Program-made: the position numbers and the translations under genes | Part shown: positions 51,483 to 60,671 of the stretch, piece by piece | Layout of the letters: every line of letters begins with the position of its first letter | Position numbering within the stretch: the stretch's first letter is position 1 | Notes under the pieces: model-generated | Seen by the model: only the letters and a program-made list of their open reading frames with translations | What the model was told of the DNA's origin: nothing | Databases searched by the model: none | Assembly: GCA_963805985.1 (NCBI GenBank) | Contig: CAWDWG010000010.1 | Coordinates: forward strand, 1-64,000 | DNA: 64,000 bases | Direction of reading: 5' to 3' | Origin: Bog-257 sp963805985 | GTDB taxonomy: Bacteria; Acidobacteriota; Terriglobia; Terriglobales; Acidobacteriaceae

Positions 51483-53777
51483 ATGACGATCGCGCCGCCG
51501 CAGACGAAGTTCGAGAGCCGGGCCGACGGGATGGACGAGGCGGTCGGCGAGTTTCTAGCGGAGAGCCACGAGGGCCTCGACCGCTTCGATCAGGAACTGG
51601 TCGCGCTCGAGCGCGCACCCTCGCCCGAGCTGCTGGACAGCGTCTTCCGCGTGGTCCACACCATCAAGGGCAGCGGCGGAACGCTGGGCTTTCACAATAT
51701 GCTGCTGCTCTCGCACGCGGGCGAGAGCGTTCTCAGCCGTCTGCGCGATGGCAGCTTGCCGCTGACGCCGGCGGTGACGTCGGCGCTGCTGGCGATGGCC
51801 GACGGCCTGCGCCAATTGCTGCGCGAGATCGAAGCCGGCGGGCGCGAGAGCGAAAGCGATTACAGCGGCATCGTGCAGCGGCTGTCCGATCTGCTGGCCG
51901 ACGCGCCAGCCCCCGGCGGCGACTCCGCCGACCCCGATCCCCGGCCCGCGCCTTCGTTGGGCGAGATTCTGGTCAGCCGCAAACTCTGCCAGCCCGACGA
52001 TGTGGATGCCGCGCTCGAGCGGCAGCAGACCGGCGATCCGCGACGGGTGGGCGAAATTCTGGTGGCCAGCGGAGCGGTCTCGCCGGCCGCGCTGGCCGGT
52101 GCGCTCAAGACGCAAACTGAAAATCGCGCCGCCACCACCATTCGCATCGACGTGGCGCGGCTGGACAAGGTGATGAACCTGGTCAGCGAGCTGGTGCTGG
52201 CGCGCAATCAGATGCTGCGCTTTGCCGAGAGCCAGAGCGATCCCGCCTGCGCCGCCGCTACCTCGCGCCTCAGCGCCATCACCACCGAGCTGCAGGCGGC
52301 GGTGATGAAGACCCGCATGCAGCCTATCGGCCGGCTGTGGGAGAAGCTGCCGCGCATGGTGCGCGACCTGGCCATCGCATGCGGCAAGCAGGTCGAGCTG
52401 ACCTCGGAAGGCGCCGAGACCGATCTCGACAAGACCCTCATCGAAGCCATCAAGGATCCGCTGACTCACCTGGTCCGCAATGCCATCGATCACGGCATCG
52501 AGCCGCCCGAGCTGCGGCTGGCGGCGGGCAAATCGCCGGCCGGGCATCTGCGGCTGCGCGCCTTTCACGAAGGCGGCCAGGTGCACATCGAGATCGCCGA
52601 CGACGGCGCCGGCATTCGCGCCGACCAGCTGCGCGACAAGGCCATCGCCTCCGGCCTGATGGATGCCGCCGGCGCCGCGGCGCTGTCGCCCTCCGAGCTG
52701 CTGCAGCTGGCCTTCGTTCCCGGGCTCTCCACCGCCGAGCGCGTCACCGATGTCTCCGGCCGCGGCGTCGGCATGGATGTGGTCAAGACCAACATCGAAA
52801 AAATCGGCGGCACGGTGACGCTGGAGAGCGCCGCCGGTCAGGGCACCCTGCTGAAGATCACCATCCCTCTGACCCTCACCATCATTCCCGCGCTGCTGGT
52901 CGCCGCCGGCGGCCAGCGCTTTGCCATTCCTCAGGCCAACATTGTCGAGCTGGTCGAGATGGCGCCGGGCAGCTCGATCGAAGAGCTTCGCGGCGCGCTA
53001 GTCTATCGGCTGCGCGGCCGCCTGCTGCCGCTGGTTTATCTCGACCGCCTGCTCCGGCTCGTGCCTGCTCAATCTTTGCCTGCGGGGCTGCGTCTGCTGG
53101 TGCTGCGCGCCGGCGAGCGGCGCTTCGGTCTGGTGGTCGGCGAGATCAGCGACAATCAGGAGATCGTAGTCAAGCCGCTGGCCTGCGGCTTGAAATCCAT
53201 TGCCTGCTTCGCCGGCGCCACCATCCTGGGCGACGGCCGCATCGCGCTCATCCTCGATGCCGCCGGCCTGATGCGCCAGGCTGCCCTGTTCTCCGAATCG
53301 CAGCCTCTGGCTCTCGCGCCGCAACCGGCCGCGCCCGCACCTGCGCCGCCCTCCGCCGCGGCGTGGCTGCTGTTTCGCGCCGCCGGCCGGCGGTCCGCGC
53401 TGCCGCTGTCGCAGGTAGCGCGACTGGAAGAGATTCCCGCCGCCCGCGTCGAACGCGCCGGCTCGCGCGAGCTGGTGCAGTATCGCGATCGCCTGATGCC
53501 GCTCATCCGACTCTGGGGCCACGCCGGCGCCGAGCATGCCGTCGCGGGAAGAGACACAGACACACACACAGATAAAGACACCTTGCAGGTCATCGTGCAT
53601 GCCGGCGAGCGCGGCTCCATCGGCCTCGTGGTCGACGAGATTCTCGATATCGTCGAGCAGCCGGAGGCGCTCGCTGCTTCCCCCGGCAGCGGCAGCGAAT
53701 CGGTCGCCGTCCTCGGCCAGCGCGTCACCGAGCTCGTCGATCTGCCCGCGCTCGTCGCCCGGAGCGTGTCCGCATGA
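51483..53777 (+). CDS. cheA: CheA-type chemosensory histidine kinase
   Basis: A 764-residue CheA. Hpt domain about 15-125 with phospho-acceptor H59 (VVHTIKGSGGTLGF). In place of a CheY-binding P2 domain, residues 158-181 and 189-211 hold two copies of a small LGEILV...AL..Q motif resembling MshEN/GspE N-terminal repeats. Dimerisation/kinase domains follow: VMNLVSELVLARNQML, then HLVRNAIDHGIEPPE, IADDGAGIR and GRGVGMDVVKTNIEK as N, G1 and G2 boxes. A CheW-like regulatory domain (about 470-600) is followed by a second CheW-like domain (about 630-760). Overlaps cheW by four bases. Confidence 0.93.
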   Translation: MTIAPPQTKFESRADGMDEAVGEFLAESHEGLDRFDQELVALERAPSPELLDSVFRVVHTIKGSGGTLGFHNMLLLSHAGESVLSRLRDGSLPLTPAVTSALLAMADGLRQLLREIEAGGRESESDYSGIVQRLSDLLADAPAPGGDSADPDPRPAPSLGEILVSRKLCQPDDVDAALERQQTGDPRRVGEILVASGAVSPAALAGALKTQTENRAATTIRIDVARLDKVMNLVSELVLARNQMLRFAESQSDPACAAATSRLSAITTELQAAVMKTRMQPIGRLWEKLPRMVRDLAIACGKQVELTSEGAETDLDKTLIEAIKDPLTHLVRNAIDHGIEPPELRLAAGKSPAGHLRLRAFHEGGQVHIEIADDGAGIRADQLRDKAIASGLMDAAGAAALSPSELLQLAFVPGLSTAERVTDVSGRGVGMDVVKTNIEKIGGTVTLESAAGQGTLLKITIPLTLTIIPALLVAAGGQRFAIPQANIVELVEMAPGSSIEELRGALVYRLRGRLLPLVYLDRLLRLVPAQSLPAGLRLLVLRAGERRFGLVVGEISDNQEIVVKPLACGLKSIACFAGATILGDGRIALILDAAGLMRQAALFSESQPLALAPQPAAPAPAPPSAAAWLLFRAAGRRSALPLSQVARLEEIPAARVERAGSRELVQYRDRLMPLIRLWGHAGAEHAVAGRDTDTHTDKDTLQVIVHAGERGSIGLVVDEILDIVEQPEALAASPGSGSESVAVLGQRVTELVDLPALVARSVSA

Positions 53778-54217
53778 GCGCCCCGCAGCAGCTCTGCACC
53801 TTCCAGCTCGACGACCTGCTGTTCGGCGTCGAGGTCGATCGCGTCGAGGAAGTTCTCCCCCATCGCCCGCTGACGCCGGTGCCGCTGGCGCCGCCCCAGA
53901 TCGCCGGGCTGATCAATCTGCGCGGCCAGATCGTTCCCGCCATCGATCTTCGCCGCTGCCTGGGACTGGCGGAGCCCGCCGCCGGGCACGAGCCCGGCAA
54001 TGTCGTTCTGCGCAGCCGCGACGGCCTCCTCAGCCTGCTGGTGGACCAGATCGGCGACGTGGTCGCGGTCGACGATCTTCAGATCGAGCCGGTGCCCGAC
54101 AGCGTCGAGCCCGCTGCCCGCCGCCTGCTGCGCGGCGTCTGCCAGCTGCCTGGCGGCCTCCTGCTGCTGCTCGATGGCCCGGCTCTTATAACCTGCTCCA
54201 TCGCAAATGACGGTTAG
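53774..54217 (+). CDS. cheW: CheW coupling protein
   Basis: A 147-residue CheW domain protein that links the kinase to the receptor. Visible: LCTFQLDDLLFGVEVDRVEEVL at the N terminus, the PPQIAGLINLRGQIVPAIDLRRCLGL signature (about 38-63), then NVVLRSRDGLLSLLVDQIGDVVAV and a C-terminal RRLLRGVCQLPGGLLLLLDG. The ATG overlaps the cheA stop (ATGA). The MCP gene starts 11 bases after its end. Confidence 0.93.
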   Translation: MSAPQQLCTFQLDDLLFGVEVDRVEEVLPHRPLTPVPLAPPQIAGLINLRGQIVPAIDLRRCLGLAEPAAGHEPGNVVLRSRDGLLSLLVDQIGDVVAVDDLQIEPVPDSVEPAARRLLRGVCQLPGGLLLLLDGPALITCSIANDG

Positions 54218-54228
54218 GGGATGCGGCT

Positions 54229-56625
54229 ATGAAATTGTTACGGCATACCAGAATCGGAACCCGGCTGGCCCTGGCCATGCTCCTGATGGCGCTGGCCGCC
54301 GCCGGCATCGGCTCCATCGGCTGGCTGTATGTCGTCCGCATGGGCGACATCATCCGCGCCAACTACCAGGACAACGTCCTGCACGGGCTGCTGCTCAGCC
54401 AGGCCGATGACGCCTTTCTCAGCGCCAGGATCCAGTGGCGGGAGCTGCTGCTCAACCCCAGCGCTGCCGACCGTCAACGCCATGTCGCGGCCATTCGCCG
54501 CGATGAGCAGCGCCTGCGGCAGAGCCTCGACGAATATGCCCGCAGCCTCTTGCCGCCGGAGGAAGTCGCGGTCTATGCCCCGCTGTCTCGCAACCTCGAG
54601 CCCTACCTGGCGCTGCGCGACCGCTCGGTGGTGCTGGTCTTGGAGAACCGCTTACCTGAGGCGCTGGCCATTCTGGCCGAGGCGCGGCCGCTGGCGGAAG
54701 AGTTGAACCAGCAGCTCAGCCGGCTGATTGCGATCAATACCGAGCAGGCCGCGGCCTCCGATCAGGAGGCGCGCGCCCAGGCCCTCAGCGCCCAGCGCCG
54801 CATTCTGTTGTTCACCCTCATGGCGCTCACCATCGCCCTGATCATCGCCTTTCTCACCACGCGCTCGATTACCCGCCCCCTGGCCGCCATTACCGCCGCC
54901 GCCGACGGGCTGGCCCGCGGAGAGCTCGACCGCGATATCAGCTACCGCTCCGCCGATGAGATTGGCCAGCTGGCCGATTCCTTCCGCCGCTCGGCCCAGG
55001 CGGTGCGGCAGCTGGTCGACGATTGCACTCGCCTCTCCCAGGCTGCCGTCCAGGGCGATCTGCGGGCGCGCTCCGATGCCGGCCGCCATCAGGGCGAGTA
55101 TGGCAGAGTCATGCAGAGCGTCGACGCCGCCTTCGAGGCGGTGAGCGCTCCTCTCAGCGTCGCGGCCGACGCGGTTGCCGCCATCAGCCGCGGCGAGGTT
55201 CCCGCCAAAATCAACGCGGCCTATGCCGGCGATTTCAATCTGCTGATGGACAACCTCAACGCCTCGATCGCCTCGCTGCACGGCCTGGTTGAGATCAATC
55301 AGATGCTCAAGCGCATGACGGTCAACGACTACTCGCTTACCCTCGAGGGCGATTATCCCGGCATCTTCGCCGAGCTCTGCCACTCCACCCAGGAGTTGAA
55401 GGTGCGCAGCCTGAATGCGATTCGCGTGCTCAAGCTCGTCGCGGTCGGCGACTTCGACAACGAATTAGAAGAATTCGTCCGCCTGGGCCGCCGCTCCGAG
55501 CAGGACGAGTTCGTGCCCGCCTTCGTCACCATGATGAAGGCGATCTCCGCCCTGGTCACCGACACCCAGATGCTGTCGGACGCCGCCGTGCACGGCCAGC
55601 TCTCCGCCCGGGCCGATGCCACCCGGCATCGCGGCCAATTCCGTAAAGTCGTCGAAGGCGTCAATGCCACGCTGGACGCGGCTTTTGGGCCGGTCGAGGA
55701 AGTCGCGCTGGTGCTGGGCCGCATGGCCGGCGGCGATTACACCTCGGAGATCACCCGCGAATATGCCGGCGACTTCAACCGCCTGAAGGACGCAGTCAAT
55801 GCCCAGGCGCTGCAGGCGCGCACCGCTATTCAGCAGATCAGCTGCAACGTTTTCGCCCTGCATGGCGCCTCCGAAGAGCTGAATCAGCTCAGCCAGCGCA
55901 TGAGTGTCAGCGCCGACGAAACTGCCACCCAGGCCAACGTCGTCTCTTCCACCTCGGAACAGGTCGCGCGCAGCGTGCAGACCGTCGCCACCGGCGCCGA
56001 CGAGATGGGCGCCAGCGTCAACGAAATTGCGCGCAATGCCGCCGAAGCCACGCGGGTGGCTACGTCCGCCGTGCGCTCGGCCGAAACCACCAACCAGACC
56101 ATCGCCAAGCTCGGCCAGAGCAGCGCCGAGATCGGCCAGGTCATCAAGGTCATCACTTCCATCGCCCAGCAGACCAATCTGCTGGCGCTGAATGCCACCA
56201 TCGAAGCCGCGCGTGCCGGCGAGGCCGGCAAAGGCTTTGCCGTGGTCGCCAACGAAGTGAAGGAGCTGGCCAAGCAGACCGCCAAGGCCACCGAAGACAT
56301 CAGCCGCCGCATTGAAGCCATACAGGCCGACACCAAGGGCGCGGTCGATGCCATTGGCGAGATCGGCCGGGTGATCGCGCAGATCAACGAAATTCAGTAC
56401 ACCATTGCCAGCGCGGTGGAAGAGCAGAGCGCCACCACCAGCGAGATCAGCCGCAACCTGGCCGAAGCCGCCCTGGGCAGCTCCGGCATTACCCGGACCA
56501 TCAGCGGCGTAGCCGCGGCCGCCGGCAATACCACCTCCGGAGCGGTGGAGACACAGAAGTCGGCCCAGTCGCTGGAACACATGGCGGCCGAGCTGCAGGA
56601 GCTGGTTTCGCAGTTCAAGTTTTAA
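54229..56625 (+). CDS. Methyl-accepting chemotaxis protein with duplicated HAMP-like modules
   Basis: A 798-residue receptor. TM1 about 13-36, a four-helix-bundle-like sensing domain to about 187, TM2 about 190-210 (ILLFTLMALTIALIIAFL), then HAMP. Two related cytoplasmic segments follow (about 269-346 and 449-526), sharing LSxAAVxGxLxARxDAxRH and YAGDFNxLxDxxNA, so the linker is internally duplicated poly-HAMP. The C-terminal signalling domain contains the hairpin tip IAQQTNLLALNATIEAARAG and IEEQ-type adaptation region. A lone receptor with its own CheA/CheW suggests a dedicated pathway. Confidence 0.93.
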   Translation: MKLLRHTRIGTRLALAMLLMALAAAGIGSIGWLYVVRMGDIIRANYQDNVLHGLLLSQADDAFLSARIQWRELLLNPSAADRQRHVAAIRRDEQRLRQSLDEYARSLLPPEEVAVYAPLSRNLEPYLALRDRSVVLVLENRLPEALAILAEARPLAEELNQQLSRLIAINTEQAAASDQEARAQALSAQRRILLFTLMALTIALIIAFLTTRSITRPLAAITAAADGLARGELDRDISYRSADEIGQLADSFRRSAQAVRQLVDDCTRLSQAAVQGDLRARSDAGRHQGEYGRVMQSVDAAFEAVSAPLSVAADAVAAISRGEVPAKINAAYAGDFNLLMDNLNASIASLHGLVEINQMLKRMTVNDYSLTLEGDYPGIFAELCHSTQELKVRSLNAIRVLKLVAVGDFDNELEEFVRLGRRSEQDEFVPAFVTMMKAISALVTDTQMLSDAAVHGQLSARADATRHRGQFRKVVEGVNATLDAAFGPVEEVALVLGRMAGGDYTSEITREYAGDFNRLKDAVNAQALQARTAIQQISCNVFALHGASEELNQLSQRMSVSADETATQANVVSSTSEQVARSVQTVATGADEMGASVNEIARNAAEATRVATSAVRSAETTNQTIAKLGQSSAEIGQVIKVITSIAQQTNLLALNATIEAARAGEAGKGFAVVANEVKELAKQTAKATEDISRRIEAIQADTKGAVDAIGEIGRVIAQINEIQYTIASAVEEQSATTSEISRNLAEAALGSSGITRTISGVAAAAGNTTSGAVETQKSAQSLEHMAAELQELVSQFKF

Positions 56626-57063
56626 CCCCGACCCTCCGATGATCTTCGGGGAAGGCTTCGAGTCGCCGGAGCCCCAGAGCGCCGCGGGCGCGTGCATGAT
56701 AGCCCAGGACGGAGCGCAGCGGAGTCCTGGGTAGAGTCGCCGGGGCATCAGAGCGCCGCAGGCGCGTGCATGATAGCCCAGGACGGAGCGTAGCGGAGTC
56801 CTGGGTAGAGTGGCAAAGGAACTCAGAGTCCCCCGGGGACGACACGGTTCTCACCCCGGTGCCCTGTTTCAGCCCTCTTTTGGCTGGGACGGGACAAGTT
56901 TTGGTTTGTCATCCTGAGCGGAGCGTCCGCAGGTTTTTTCCGATCCGCTCTTTTGCGGATCGGGCGGACGCGCAGCCGAAGGATCTGCGGTTCACCCCGC
57001 GTGCCGAAAAACAATGATTCGCCCAGCCGGCTTCAGCCGGCGGCACTGACAAAAGGAGTCCCA
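56626..57063. repeat. Intergenic dispersed-repeat cluster inside the che locus
   Basis: Contains two tandem copies of GCCCAGGACGGAGCG.AGCGGAGTCCTGGG (56703-56733 and 56775-56805), followed by ACTCAGAGTCCCCCGGGGAC (56821-56840), all shared, in reverse, with the 210-bp array at 45571. A TCCGATCCGCTCTTTTGCGGATCGG hairpin (56938-56962) and GCCGGCTTCAGCCGGC (57028-57043) follow. No gene is supported. Confidence 0.75.
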
Positions 57064-57456
57064 ATGCGCGCACTTGTAGTCGACGATTCCGCCTCCATGC
57101 GGGCCATCCTCAAACGCACCCTCGCCGAGCGCGGCTTTGAGGTTGCCGCCGCCCCCAGCGGCAGCGACGCACTGCTGTTGCTGGCCAAGCAAGATCTCGA
57201 TCTCGTCCTCATCGACTGGAATATGCCCGGCATGAACGGCTTCGACCTGCTGCGCGAGATTCGCCGCCAGCCGCGCTATGCCCGCGTCAAGCTGGTGATG
57301 GTGACCACCGAGACCAACAAGGCCGAAATGACGCACGCTCTGGCCGCCGGCGCCGACGAGTACATCATGAAGCCGTTTACTCCGGATGTGGTTTACGACA
57401 AGCTGCGCCTGGCCGGCTTGCCGGTACCGCATGCGGAAACCGTAGCCGCTCATTAG
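57064..57456 (+). CDS. cheY: CheY-like single-domain response regulator
   Basis: A 130-residue receiver domain: D8-D9 acidic pocket, phospho-acceptor D51 (LVLIDWNMPGMNGF), conserved T near 82 (VMVTTE) and K near 103 (YIMKPFTP). No output domain. Between the MCP and cheR genes on the same strand, with AAAGGAG about 9 bases upstream. It is most likely the output of the CheA kinase in this cluster. Confidence 0.94.
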   Translation: MRALVVDDSASMRAILKRTLAERGFEVAAAPSGSDALLLLAKQDLDLVLIDWNMPGMNGFDLLREIRRQPRYARVKLVMVTTETNKAEMTHALAAGADEYIMKPFTPDVVYDKLRLAGLPVPHAETVAAH

Positions 57457-57531
57457 CACGCCGGCCATCGTCATGCGACACGCCAACCATCACGTCCACG
57501 GCGATCGGATGCCCGCCACTAGGGAGACATC

Positions 57532-58362
57532 GTGAGCCTCGCGCCGCCCGATTTCGACTATCTGCGCCGCCTGGTGAAAGCTCACGCGGCCATCGTCATC
57601 GATCCCGCCAAACCGTATCTGGTCGAGAGCCGGCTGGCGCCGCTGCTGCCCCGCCATGGCTGCGCTTCGTTGCCCGACTTTCTTCATCTGCTGCAGAGCC
57701 AGGCCTTCGGCGCGCTGCATCGCGAAGCGGTCGCCGCCATGGCCAACAACGAGACCTGGTTCTTCCGCGACTCCACTCCCTTCGCCGCGTTGTCGCAACA
57801 GATTCTTCCCCGGCTGCTCAGCGCGCGGCCGCGCAATCACGTCCTCTCCATCTGGAGCGCGGCCTGCTCCACCGGGCAGGAGCCCTACAGCATCGCCATG
57901 CTGCTCGACCAATCGCATCCTTCGCTGGCGCGGCGGGTCTCCATTCTCGGCACCGACCTGTGCGAGACGGGGCTGGCCTACGCCACGCGCGCCAACTATC
58001 GCCAGATGGAAGTGAATCGCGGGCTGCCTTCGGCCTTGCTCACCCGTTACTTCGTTCAGCGCGGCCTGTGGTGGCAGCTGAAGCCGGAGATCGCCGGCAT
58101 GGTCAGCTTCCGCGCGCTGAATCTCGCAGCTCCCTGGCCGGCTCTGCCGCCCATGGACATCATTTTCCTGCGTAACGTGCTGATCTACTTCGATACCGAG
58201 ACCCGCCGCCAGGTCCTGGAGCGCATCCTGCGCACGCTGCGTCCCGACGGTTTTCTCTTTCTCGGAGCGGCGGAAACGCCGCGCGATCTTGATCAGGCTT
58301 TCGAACCGCTAGAGGCGGGAACATATTTATGCTATCAACCCAGAAATCAGGCGCCACGATGA
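57532..58362 (+). CDS. cheR: CheR-type MCP glutamate methyltransferase
   Basis: A 276-residue protein. The N-terminal helical domain contains YLRRLVKAHAAIVIDPAKPYLVESR, followed by NNETWFFRDSTPF, LSIWSAACSTGQEPYSIAML (SAM motif I), ILGTDLCETGLAYA and IIFLRNVLIYFDTETRRQVLERI. All are hallmarks of CheR. The start is GTG 57532 with GGAG 8 bases upstream. It ends on the ATGA shared with cheX. No cheB is present in the window. Confidence 0.93.
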   Translation: MSLAPPDFDYLRRLVKAHAAIVIDPAKPYLVESRLAPLLPRHGCASLPDFLHLLQSQAFGALHREAVAAMANNETWFFRDSTPFAALSQQILPRLLSARPRNHVLSIWSAACSTGQEPYSIAMLLDQSHPSLARRVSILGTDLCETGLAYATRANYRQMEVNRGLPSALLTRYFVQRGLWWQLKPEIAGMVSFRALNLAAPWPALPPMDIIFLRNVLIYFDTETRRQVLERILRTLRPDGFLFLGAAETPRDLDQAFEPLEAGTYLCYQPRNQAPR

Positions 58363-58823
58363 CTTGCACCATCGGCCATGACGAACTCGTTCATGTCGTC
58401 GACGAAATCTTCAGCTCCATGGCGGGCATGCACCTCGCTCCTTCCCCGTCGCCCGTCCAATTCGATCGCCAGAAAGGCTACGTCGTCTCCGCCGTGCAGA
58501 TCGTGGGCGAGTGGCAGGGCGCAGTGCGGCTGGACACCGATATCGAGCTCTGCCGCCTGGTCTGCTCGCGATTCCTCGGCGTCGAGCCCGGCGACCTTTC
58601 TCCCGACGACCTTCGCGATGCCGCCGGCGAGCTGGCCAACATTACCGGCGGCAGCGTCAAAGCCCTCATCGCCCCTACCTGCAGCCTCTCGCTGCCCTCC
58701 GTCGTCATGGGCCAGAACTACGAGTTCTCCCTGCTGCAAGGCAAAGTCATCCAGGAAACTTCCTTCCTGCACGACTCCGGACATCTGCTGGTCAGCGTCC
58801 TGGAAAAACAAGGTATGTACTAG
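58359..58823 (+). CDS. CheX-type CheY-P phosphatase
   Basis: A 154-residue CheC/CheX-family protein. The phosphatase motif E-x-x-N is present as ELAN (E91, N94) in RDAAGELANITGGSVKAL, with the usual beta layers (GYVVSAVQIVGEWQGAVRL, then LLVSVLEK at the C terminus). Members dephosphorylate CheY-P. Start ATG 58359 overlaps the cheR stop (ATGA); an upstream ATG at 58329 is in-frame but less likely. It closes the operon. Confidence 0.88.
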   Translation: MTCTIGHDELVHVVDEIFSSMAGMHLAPSPSPVQFDRQKGYVVSAVQIVGEWQGAVRLDTDIELCRLVCSRFLGVEPGDLSPDDLRDAAGELANITGGSVKALIAPTCSLSLPSVVMGQNYEFSLLQGKVIQETSFLHDSGHLLVSVLEKQGMY

Positions 58824-58935
58824 CCGGTGCCCCAGGTCCTGCCGTAGCGCCGGCATCTTGCCGGCTGTCCCGCCGGCGTCCCGCCGGCAGCAGTCTTCCA
58901 CTCGCTCAATTTTCGATGAGAACTTCTGCCCCGCC

Positions 58936-60216
58936 CTAATGCCGGTGCAGCATAACAATCGGCGCCGACCCGTGCGCCGCTTGCGGCGTCATCGCCAACT
59001 GCTCCGCCGCGAGATCGTAATTCGCCATCCGTCCCGCCCACACCGCCGCCTCGCGCCGCATCGCGCGCATCTCGATCTCCGGTATTTGAAAGCGCCGCCG
59101 CAGCGCATCGCTCTTCCGCCAGTCCCCACGCTCATACGCCGCCACCAGCTCCTGACACTGCCGCAGCGGCGTCGCTTCGCCCCCGAGTGCCGCCCGCACA
59201 TCCTGCGGCAGCACCACCTCGTCCACAATCGCCGCCAGCGGACGATTCACAATGCGATCCATCTGCCCGAACAATCCGGTCAAATACAGCGACGAAGGAG
59301 GCAGCGCCACAAACGGCGCCAGCAGCTCGGCAAAGCGCGCCAGCTCCAGCGCCCGCGCAATCGGTTCCGGATTCGGCTCGCCGCTGGCCGCTACCACCGA
59401 CGCCATCAGCATCAGCCACTTGCGCAACTCGTGCTCGCCCAGCAGCGCCAGCGCGTGCAGAATCGACATGATCTCCGTCTGCAGATAAAAACCCGGCGAC
59501 TCCAGATAGCGCAGCAGCCGGTAGCACAGCGCCGGCTCCGACTTGATCAGATGCTCAATCGCGATCAGGTCCAGCGCCGGCGACGACAGCGCGCGCTGGA
59601 TGCGCAGGTGCGTGTCCATCAGCACCGGCACCTTCTCCGTGGTCAGCATCTCCGGCTTGCCGAAGAAGTATCCCTGAAACAGCGCAAAGCCCAGCCGCGC
59701 CGCCTCGGCCAGCTCCGCCTCGGTCTCGATCTTCTCCGCCAGCAGCTGCCGCCGCCCGTCGTAGTAGCGCCGCGCCAGCTCGCTTCGCGCCGCCGCCGGC
59801 GTCTGCAGAAAATCAATCTTGATGATGTCCGCCAGCTCCACCAGCGGCGCGAACCGCGGCTCGTCCACGTAATCGTCCAGCGCGATGCGATAGCCGGCGT
59901 GCTTCATCTCGCGCAGCGCCGCCAGCACCGGCTCATCCGGTTCAACCGTCTCCAGCACCTCAATCACCGTAAAATCGGGGGGGAAAAGCGTGGGATAGCG
60001 CTGCACCAGAAAGTCGTGCGGGCAATTCAGAAACAGGCTGTAGCCTTCGGAGAGAACGTCCAACCCCAGCAGCACCGCGGTGTCGAACGCCTCCCCCGAA
60101 GCCAGATCGGGATCGGAGCCGGCAAAGCGGTTCTCCGTCGAGTCGCGAAACAGCAGCTCGTACCCCTGCACTCGGCGCTCGACATCGAAGATGGGCTGTC
60201 GCGCGATGAAGGACAT
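58936..60216 (-). CDS. EAL-HDOD (YuxH-type) signalling protein
   Basis: A 426-residue protein: an EAL-like domain (about 1-200) fused to an HDOD domain (about 205-400). The EAL signature is changed to YELLFRD, and DDYVDEP and the IIKIDF lysine remain, while other metal ligands are partly lost. This pattern is usual in YuxH-type proteins that bind rather than cleave cyclic di-GMP. The HDOD part shows LIKSEPALCYRLLRYLESPGF and ALLGEHELRKWLMLMA. It is convergent with the che operon, so a link to its signalling is plausible. Confidence 0.88.
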   Translation of the reverse strand: MSFIARQPIFDVERRVQGYELLFRDSTENRFAGSDPDLASGEAFDTAVLLGLDVLSEGYSLFLNCPHDFLVQRYPTLFPPDFTVIEVLETVEPDEPVLAALREMKHAGYRIALDDYVDEPRFAPLVELADIIKIDFLQTPAAARSELARRYYDGRRQLLAEKIETEAELAEAARLGFALFQGYFFGKPEMLTTEKVPVLMDTHLRIQRALSSPALDLIAIEHLIKSEPALCYRLLRYLESPGFYLQTEIMSILHALALLGEHELRKWLMLMASVVAASGEPNPEPIARALELARFAELLAPFVALPPSSLYLTGLFGQMDRIVNRPLAAIVDEVVLPQDVRAALGGEATPLRQCQELVAAYERGDWRKSDALRRRFQIPEIEMRAMRREAAVWAGRMANYDLAAEQLAMTPQAAHGSAPIVMLHRH

Positions 60217-60671
60217 CTGCCTCTATCCATCGGCAGAACGCGCCTCCGCCTTCAACCCATTTCGGCCCGACAAGAGCCCAGAGTCTCGCGAGAAGTCCCG
60301 CCCCCGGGCGGGACGAAACTGATTAGCCAGAGCGGAAGCGCTGGGAACAAGCCCATTTCCTGAACCGAGCCCCTTCAGGCGCGGCACATGCCGACGAGGG
60401 CTTCAGCCTGCCTCCCGCTCGTGCTCAACGGAACTGTGTGTCGCAGGCCATCGCTGATCGCACCACGCAGAACCGAGTCCCGCTCCGCGGGACGGCGGCA
60501 AGATAGCCCAGCACGCAGCGCCCGCTTTTGGCGCGGAGTGCTGGGTACGTCGCCATTTTGATCGCGAGCCCCTTCAGGGGCGGCACCTGCTGACGAGGGC
60601 TTCAGCCCGAGTCACAAATCAAAAAGCGCGTCCCTCATCGGAACGCGCTCCGTTATCGTGCAATTGCCCGC
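60217..60671. repeat. Intergenic region with direct repeats
   Basis: Two copies of GAGCCCCTTCAGG.GCGGCAC..GC.GACGAGGGCTTCAGCC (60368-60410 and 60568-60610) flank a CCCAGCACGCAGCG...GCTGGG palindrome (60507-60545) of the family seen at 45571 and 56703. No gene is seen. Confidence 0.7.
60621..60649 (-). terminator. Rho-independent terminator of the barrel-protein gene
   Basis: Stem AGCGCGTCC (60625-60633) with GGAACGCGCT (60640-60649). On the minus strand it is followed by CTTTTTGATTTG. It begins 23 bases after the stop codon of the downstream-oriented gene at 60672. Confidence 0.85.

Noticed and set aside
52337..53575. 412-codon plus-strand frame inside cheA
   Set aside because: Alternate-frame shadow of cheA, Arg/Ala-rich, with no motifs.
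58378..60363. 661-codon plus-strand open frame
   Set aside because: It overlaps cheX in another frame and is then antisense to the EAL-HDOD gene; Arg/Gln-rich composition is typical of a shadow.
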